Shown: positions 60,701 to 64,000 of the stretch, one piece after another | Numbering within the stretch: position 1 is the stretch's first letter | Layout: every line of letters begins with the position of its first letter | DNA from: Hippasteria phrygiana | Lineage: Eukaryota; Echinodermata; Asteroidea; Valvatida; Goniasteridae | Reading direction: 5' to 3' | Length of the DNA: 64,000 nt | NCBI GenBank assembly: GCA_037893225.1 | Contig: JAZGUH010000085.1 | Span: 310,001 to 374,000, forward strand | Notes under the pieces: model-generated | Database searches by the model: none | The model's input: the letters and a program-made list of their open reading frames with translations, nothing else | Told to the model about the DNA's origin: nothing | Translations under genes and position numbers: made by a program

Positions 60701-63181
60701 AGTGGTGGAAAAAAAAAATCTAAGATTTTTGTAACATTCAAGTTTGAATTCCGCTATTCGGTTTCAATTTCAGAAACAAGATATTCCAAAGAAACCTCAA
60801 CCCTCCTGTTCTCAAGGCCAAAATGAAGCCAGCTACCCCATATATCAAAACCTATCAAGTGACAGGTTGAAACACACACAAACTGTGAGAGTTGGTGTTT
60901 AGAGTATAAGAGGGTTAAACAAAATTAAGCCTTCCATTTTTTTGTGACACCTTCAATGTGCTGCATGGTATCTGCTTGTAACTGCATTCACTTGCTTGAG
61001 GTCTTCTTTGTACATGAATAGCCTGCCCATCCATTTGTTTCAACACTACAGCTATGGAGTGTTTTTGTAAAGGCCCAGTGGTCACTGAATCCTGCAAACT
61101 ATATCCAGTCATTGAGAGGACTTTTCATGCAGCACCTCGCTCGTCACTATATGTTGCCTAGCTAATGAGCTAGCTGGATGGGAACTTTCGGTTTGAATAA
61201 AATTAGGATAACCGGATTTTGAAATATCTGATTTCTCCCACTGCTAATGTACAGGTTGGTTCAGAAGTACGAAAACCCACATTTGGGGGAATACATCTCG
61301 AAAGCATTTCAACTTTTGTATGTACATTGTCAAAGTATGGACCCTTAAGCATAAGTGGTGAACAAAAAAGTCACACGAATAAAGTCGTTATGTTTTAACC
61401 CTAACCCCACATAAAGCTACAAAATACTACTAGTAGTTGTAGTGTGCATATTTGTGTACAATGCTTGCAGTAATTTTTAGTATTTGATACTTCACCCCAA
61501 ATAAAGTACGTAGTAATATGTAGTACTGCTGTTTATTGCTGGGGTTGGAGGCAAAAAGGTCCCAGGTTCGAATCCCGCTCCTGCCAGTTTTTTTTGTTCG
61601 CTTTGAAAATGTATTCAAATTTACCTAGTCAATTTCCCTTGTGGATTGTATGATGAATTATAAGTTAAAAAAAAAAGTCGTATCCTCATTGAGTGATCCC
61701 CACAATGTCGCTTCCAAGGTCGTATCGTAAAATCGGGTGTGATCCCTGGCTATACGGCATTCTGGGTTTATGACTTCTGACTAGCACCCACCTGAACAAA
61801 GATACTGACAATTTAAGAGACTGCCAACATAGGGCAAGATAGCTCAGTTGGTAGAGCGCCGGTACGGTAACCCGGAGGTCCCAGGTTCGAATCCCGCTCC
61901 TGCCAGTTTCTTTGTTCACTTTGAAAATGTTTTCATTTAAGGCAAAAACGCAGCATGAACTACTGGTTTTCAGAGATGATACAATTTTTTATCTTAGCCA
62001 TCCAATTCATTGACCACAAATATATTTTACCCAGTATTTAAAACTAAACTGTATTACACAGAAATAGTACTCTGTAGTTGCAAGTATCTTGACTGCTGTC
62101 ATGAAACACTCAATCATCAAAGACAGAGAGACTCAGTGCTAGTAGTATTTCGTAGTACACAGGTCTTCACCCCAAATGAATGCCTCGGATGTTAGGGTTA
62201 ATATTGAAACAGAAATGAGGACATTCCACGTTGTCCAAGGATAACTGTATGGTAACCTCTGGTTTTATTATCCAAAAGCACACAATGTAACAGCATAGAG
62301 ACTCAATAACTTGATTACTAATCATCCGACCAAGGGAGCTTTAGGTTCATTGTCGTGTATCATTATTGGTCCTGATGAACTTCGTTATTTTTCAAACATC
62401 AAAAGAAGTTACAGGGTATTAGTCAAAGAAAGGTCCCCTTGCAGTCGCTTACATAATGCACCATGTTGTCTTTAATTATATAATCATCCCCCAGGACTAA
62501 AGTCATATAAACCTGAAACACTGGAGCCTGAATTGTTACGAAATGTAACACTAAACTAAAATTCCTGGACTTTTCGCACAGTGAAAACAAAGAAATGACT
62601 GCATTTGTTTTAAATGTGTTGAAATGGTTCATTAAATTCAGGTACAAAGGCAATGTAAATTTTTTTGGGGGGCTATTTAACGCTTAAAGGTCAATACTTT
62701 AAACCCTAACCCATGTGGTACTTTTACTAGGAGGCTTCCTCAACCTGTCAAAATCCAACACTTTAACTTGGACAAATTGGGGCGTCATATGTAAAGTAAT
62801 GGTGCCAAGGCTCTACAGTCCCGAGTCCATCATAATACAACACAACATGGTGTTGGATTTTGGTGGATTTGGGGATGGTTGGGGAATAATATGTACAAGA
62901 AAAGTAAAACCGTATAAGAATTATGTTAAATCCTCTGCCAACGGTGAGTTTCCATCATATTGAAACGCCCTGCACATCTCTGTAGTGTCTGTAAACCGAA
63001 ATGCATACGTTGCAATTTGTCTTCAACTTTCTTCACTTTTTGTCACATTGTTTGGTCTCAGGTTGGAGTCGGTGTCTGTGGAAGACGTCTCCATGGAAAC
63101 CAAGTTGGTAGATGACTTTGTGAATGCCTCCGATGACAAACCAACTCCGTCGAGGGATGCTCTGGCACAGTTTGTCAAACG
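39696..63181 (+). CDS. TEPSIN: TEPSIN (ENTHD2), AP-4 vesicle accessory protein; nine exons, 3' end outside window
   Basis: Tepsin is the accessory protein of the AP-4 adaptor coat at the trans-Golgi network. Exons are 39696-39752, 42674-42746, 43392-43483, 44723-44816, 45645-45712, 46912-47062, 49585-49887, 60516-60630 and 63062-63181. All have AG/GT borders and phases agree at every junction, giving 357 codons plus 2 nt. Exons 1-5 are exactly 128 codons and form the ENTH domain, with family signatures TSDDDIPTAGYLY and GPPDPLHGN. Exons 6-8 are a Ser/Gly-rich linker with GFG and GGWEE motifs in the order expected of tepsin. Exon 9 starts the VHS-like domain. The start has a strong context (A at -3, G at +4). 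The C-terminal AP-4-binding motifs must lie beyond the window. Identification rests on remembered family sequence, not a search. Introns total about 22 kb and are mostly repeats. Confidence 0.88.
39924..40695. mobile_element. MITE of the GGCGATTGTGTAG family, in TEPSIN intron 1
   Basis: Ends GGCGATTGTGTAGTGTAGGG and, inverted, GGCGATTGTGTAGTGTAGGA at about 40676-40695. It carries a nested hAT-type MITE. Its interior matches 6783-7150 and 41250-41471. Confidence 0.8.
39971..40324. mobile_element. Nested hAT-type MITE with perfect 8-bp duplication
   Basis: Flanked by GAAATTAG on both sides (39963-39970, 40325-40332). The ends start GGAAAGATTTTACTTTAATA and are inverted over about 35 bp. The uninterrupted site is seen at 6783-7150. 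Confidence 0.9.
40711..40862. repeat. 16-bp minisatellite, about nine copies
   Basis: Units of GACCTGGGTACGAGTT with variants toward the ends. It shares GGTACGAGTTG with the minisatellites at 742, 4166 and 9068. Confidence 0.92.
41250..41471. repeat. MITE fragment, GGCGATTGTGTAG family
   Basis: Starts GGCGATTGTGTAATGTAGGG. It is interrupted after TGTAATG by the LTR-like insertion, and its tail reappears near 42491-42535. Confidence 0.7.
41472..42401. mobile_element. Probable solo LTR
   Basis: 930 bp starting TGTTACGGTC and ending ATTTGTGACA (TG...CA). It interrupts a MITE. Flanks GCTGT and GTTGT match at 4 of 5. A TATATAAAG lies at 42151 and AATAAA at 41812 and 42049. No internal retroviral-type frames adjoin, so it is a solo LTR if correct. 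Orientation is uncertain. Confidence 0.55.
42674..42746 (+). CDS. TEPSIN: TEPSIN exon 2 (ENTH)
   Basis: Acceptor TTTCAG, donor CAG|GTATTG, phase 0 to 1. It encodes LPMIIKATSDDDIPTAGYLY and five more residues, the most diagnostic stretch of the ENTH domain. Confidence 0.88.
42747..43391. other. TEPSIN intron 2, no feature recognised
   Basis: AT-rich sequence with an ordinary GT...CAG intron structure. Short frames only. Confidence 0.6.
43392..43483 (+). CDS. TEPSIN: TEPSIN exon 3 (ENTH)
   Basis: Acceptor GAGCAG, donor AAG|GTATAT, phase 1 to 0. It encodes a helical stretch with CKSLLDVLVDRLDKSSHHIK, matching the ENTH helix that precedes the VLK/VLR helix of exon 4. Confidence 0.85.
43500..43795. 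repeat. hAT-type MITE fragment in TEPSIN intron 3
   Basis: It matches the 39971 element in inverted orientation over its first part (CAGAAAACACAAACTTTCTT, AATGTCCCAACAAAATTCTC), then the right end CCGATTTTGGTGGGGTATTA. This suggests a rearranged copy. Confidence 0.6.
43796..44722. other. Rest of TEPSIN intron 3
   Basis: Nothing recognised except short GCATTTGGC/GTTGCATT words repeated near 44350-44580. Confidence 0.45.
44723..44816 (+). CDS. TEPSIN: TEPSIN exon 4 (ENTH)
   Basis: Acceptor CATCAG, donor CCA|GTAAGT, phase 0 to 1. It encodes VLRVMKYVVENGSEEFHNGL and continues through a basic RRS segment. Confidence 0.85.
45091..45438 (-). pseudogene. mariner-type transposase fragment in TEPSIN intron 4
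   Basis: The reading frame encodes EQKQHRVEVCEDLRQQARDD, ISGDKCWVYGYDPETKQQSS and WKSPQSTRPKKAHRVWSATK, the middle of a Tc1/mariner transposase around the second catalytic Asp (SGDKCW). The N-terminal helix-turn-helix and C-terminal catalytic region are missing and no terminal repeats are seen, so it is a dead relic. Confidence 0.88.
45645..45712 (+). CDS. TEPSIN: TEPSIN exon 5 (end of ENTH)
   Basis: Acceptor TGACAG, donor AAG|GTCAGA, phase 1 to 0. The encoded GPPDPLHGNAPYIAVRSAAK is a hallmark of tepsin and related ENTH proteins. Confidence 0.88.
46027..46305 (+). mobile_element. tRNA-derived SINE in TEPSIN intron 5
   Basis: The head resembles tRNA-Glu: GTGTAGTGGTAC (A box), CGGCTTTCACC anticodon loop with TTC, and AGTTCGAATCCC (B box). 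A tRNA-unrelated body with GTGGGTTTTCTCCAGA and TTTTCCTCCCAC follows, then an (ATAAA)n tail. No clear target duplication. Confidence 0.85.
46912..47062 (+). CDS. TEPSIN: TEPSIN exon 6 (linker)
   Basis: Acceptor GTTCAG, donor AAA|GTGAGA, phase 0 to 1. It starts ELSEVLFD and ends in a Gly/Ser-rich segment with MKGFGNTG. The GFG motif sits where tepsin has its post-ENTH linker. Confidence 0.8.
47646..47717 (+). repeat. tRNA-like repeat, copy 2
   Basis: Same 72-nt tRNA-like core as 38512-38583, in TEPSIN intron 6. Conserved flanks reach about 47495-47780 and are shared with the copy at 61833. Confidence 0.65.
48067..48307. mobile_element. MITE, GGCCAATTTCA family, copy 1
   Basis: Inverted ends around GAGCTGCTAAGCACA and TGTGCTTAAC...GTGAAATTGGCCCC. 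It is about 67-80% similar by eye to 49159-49400. Confidence 0.7.
48832..48902 (-). repeat. tRNA-like sequence with 8-nt anticodon loop
   Basis: 71 nt with GCTCGGT/CCCGAGT acceptor pairing (two wobbles), TGGTTGAGTGGTTAAGACG (A-box region) and GGTTCGAATCCC (B box). The anticodon loop has 8 nt (ACTATCAA), so it is unlikely to be a working tRNA. Probably a SINE head or pseudogene in TEPSIN intron 6. Confidence 0.55.
49159..49400. mobile_element. MITE, GGCCAATTTCA family, copy 2
   Basis: 242 bp, ends GGGGCCAATTTCATAAAGCT and its inverse. Partial relatives flank it on both sides (49085-49155, 49405-49525). Confidence 0.8.
49585..49887 (+). CDS. TEPSIN: TEPSIN exon 7 (low-complexity linker)
   Basis: Acceptor CTGCAG, donor CGG|GTAAAA, phase 1 to 1, 303 nt. 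It encodes SVGDTIIEGFRQLTDSF followed by Ser-rich and Gly/Pro-rich sequence, expected to be disordered. The downstream intron is 10.6 kb and contains the giant inverted-repeat element. Confidence 0.8.
50390..50770. repeat. GATGTGAT motif array, left arm
   Basis: About a dozen CAAAATCACATCCA-like words at 20-40-bp spacing, some in the opposite direction, mirror the array at 58675-59055. Confidence 0.85.
51095..53672. repeat. ~187-bp satellite, 14 copies
   Basis: TCTAAAATGAGCACCGATG-like words occur 14 times from about 51168 to 53591 with spacing about 175-205 bp. Units also share AGATGTCGCAACAACCTACC and TTTTAGGGTAC. Alternate units (CACATATGGGAAG versus CATATACTGGAAG) suggest a two-unit higher-order pattern. 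Frames across it are artefacts. Confidence 0.93.
53673..54488. other. Intron sequence with TACATGTA words and (TAA)n
   Basis: Several ACATGTACATG words and, near 54205-54260, a (AAT)n run followed by GCATTTGTAAAGCGCCATCT, resembling the tail of an invertebrate SINE or LINE. No gene. Confidence 0.45.
54489..55055. mobile_element. TTAA-flanked MITE (Kolobok- or piggyBac-like)
   Basis: Ends AGGGACAC and GTGTCCCT are bordered by TTAA on both sides (54485-54488, 55056-55059). TTAA target use marks Kolobok and piggyBac elements. 567 bp, no transposase. Confidence 0.8.
55056..58365. other. Interior of the giant element, no gene recognised
   Basis: AT-rich. The longest frame (56782-57087, 101 codons) has no motif I know and no splice context. 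No repeats were recognised except ACATGTAC words. Confidence 0.5.
58675..59055. repeat. GATGTGAT motif array, right arm
   Basis: Mirror copy of 50390-50770, mostly as GGATGTGATTTTGG words. Confidence 0.85.
60516..60630 (+). CDS. TEPSIN: TEPSIN exon 8 (linker)
   Basis: Acceptor CAACAG, donor GAG|GTTTGT, phase 1 to 2. It encodes HTQGKPAGGWEEGSGG and a Ser/Asn/Gly tract ending in DLSER. The GGW-acidic motif and the transition into exon 9 match the order in vertebrate tepsin. Frame and phase support it although it is low complexity. Confidence 0.72.
60631..61832. other. TEPSIN intron 8, first part
   Basis: Plain sequence. A partial tRNA-like tail (GGTTCGAATCCCGCTCCTGC) lies at 61565-61584 with the same downstream flank as the full copies. 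Confidence 0.5.
61833..61904 (+). repeat. tRNA-like repeat, copy 3
   Basis: 72 nt, closest to intact in the acceptor stem (GGCAAGA/TCCTGCC) but with T-stem mismatches. Flanks match copy 2 (about 61675-61940). Confidence 0.65.
61905..63061. other. TEPSIN intron 8, remainder
   Basis: Nothing recognised beyond short TGTTGGATTTTGGTGGATTT-like words that also occur near 59370-59560. Confidence 0.45.
63062..63181 (+). CDS. TEPSIN: TEPSIN exon 9 (start of VHS-like domain)
   Basis: Acceptor TCTCAG, donor ACG|GTAAAG, phase 2 to 2, 120 nt. It encodes LESVSVEDVSMETKLVDDFV and then PSRDALAQFVKR, the first helices of the tepsin VHS-like domain. Further exons lie beyond 64,000. Confidence 0.78.
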
Positions 63182-64000
63182 GTAAAGTAAAGCTGGTGTT
63201 AAAACTAGATAGTAAGCCAGTTTTCCCGTCGTTGATGATCGACCAATGGCAGGACTACCCGGAGTCACATGACTATCAGTACAGTACTGGAGTGATGGCA
63301 TCGCTCCGATGTTTTCTACTGTAAATTTGTCTCATATTTTAAATAAGCAGACTAAACCTTCAGGTGATAGAAATGTTTTTCCTCCACGGTCTTACCTTCT
63401 TTTAATCCATTCCTTTTATTGCTAATTTTTATATACAGTGTTCTAGCCTGGGTGGAATTAAAGCATAGAGGCATTTAGCTCAAGGATTGACAAAGTGTAG
63501 AGCGTGAAGCCCTTACGGCGTGGGGTCCCGGGTCCGCTTAAGGGGCCCGAAAATTGTTTGATTCTAGATGCTCTGTGGTGCAATCTGGGGCAATTCCTGG
63601 CCACTTTCCCTTTACTGTTTTGAGCAAACATTTTAAAGATTATTTTAGGCAAAATTTAGTTCATTTCATTTTTTTAGAATAAACATATACTCTTGCTCTT
63701 AAATTTATAGCGTAGTGGTAGCGTAGGGACCGGATTCAAGCGTAGTGCTAATTCTCGAAAGCGTAGTGGGTGCTAGCGCTATTTAATGCCTGGCTAGAAC
63801 ACTGTTTATTGTTTAATGTAATGTTATTATTCTACTGGAACAATTTCTTTATTGTGAATTGTAATAAAAAGACAAACACTTCCACAGTGCTCAGTAGCCA
63901 TGTTGGAACTTTGTTTAGAACCAGTTGTGCTGTGTGTCAACCAACATCTTACATTGATCTGTAAGACACTGAAGCGCCACATTCACATCTTTTTTTGGCC
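63182..64000. other. TEPSIN intron 9 (start)
   Basis: No exon recognised. TAGCGTAG words repeat near 63708-63775. Confidence 0.5.

Overview
The window is animal genomic DNA, probably from a marine deuterostome invertebrate. An echinoderm is my best guess, from the dense TAGGCCTA and TACATGTA words and the repeat families, but the sequence does not prove it. Genes are split by introns with ordinary GT/AG sites, most of the DNA is mobile or repetitive, and there are no bacterial-type operons.

Layout. 1-6.1 kb: a modular duplication A-C-A' whose A units carry a fold-back element with a 16-bp minisatellite core. 6.1-13.7 kb: a mosaic of MITEs, perfect palindromes and three consecutive long inverted-repeat elements. 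13.9-19.25 kb: a decayed I/Nimb-like non-LTR retrotransposon on the minus strand (RRM/zinc-knuckle ORF1; endonuclease, reverse transcriptase and RNase H in ORF2). 20.9-24.3 kb: a DIRS-order tyrosine-recombinase retrotransposon on the plus strand with few disabling changes. 24.7-29.15 kb: a GTTT microsatellite, MITEs, a second C module and a 200-bp satellite.

30.17-39.67 kb holds two convergent genes: a THAP-domain DDE transposase (2 exons, open throughout) and a SWIM/YqaJ-nuclease/PHD-finger protein (6 exons). Short imperfect inverted repeats lie at the outer edges. Together they look like one two-gene ISL2EU-type (PIF/Harbinger-related) DNA transposon. Its right edge lies 28 bp from the start codon of the one host gene I can name.

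That gene is TEPSIN (AP-4 accessory protein, ENTH and VHS-like domains). It runs on the plus strand from 39,696 and leaves the window. Nine coding exons with matching phases encode 357 residues. Its introns are full of insertions: nested hAT-type MITEs, a probable solo LTR, a mariner relic, a tRNA-derived SINE, tRNA-like repeats and, in intron 7, a roughly 9.9-kb structure with about 1.1-1.4-kb inverted arms, GATGTGAT-motif arrays and an internal ~187-bp satellite.

Functionally, the host content is one vesicle-trafficking gene. The other genes serve DNA or retroelement mobility. Coordinates of repeats are by eye and may be off by a few bases.
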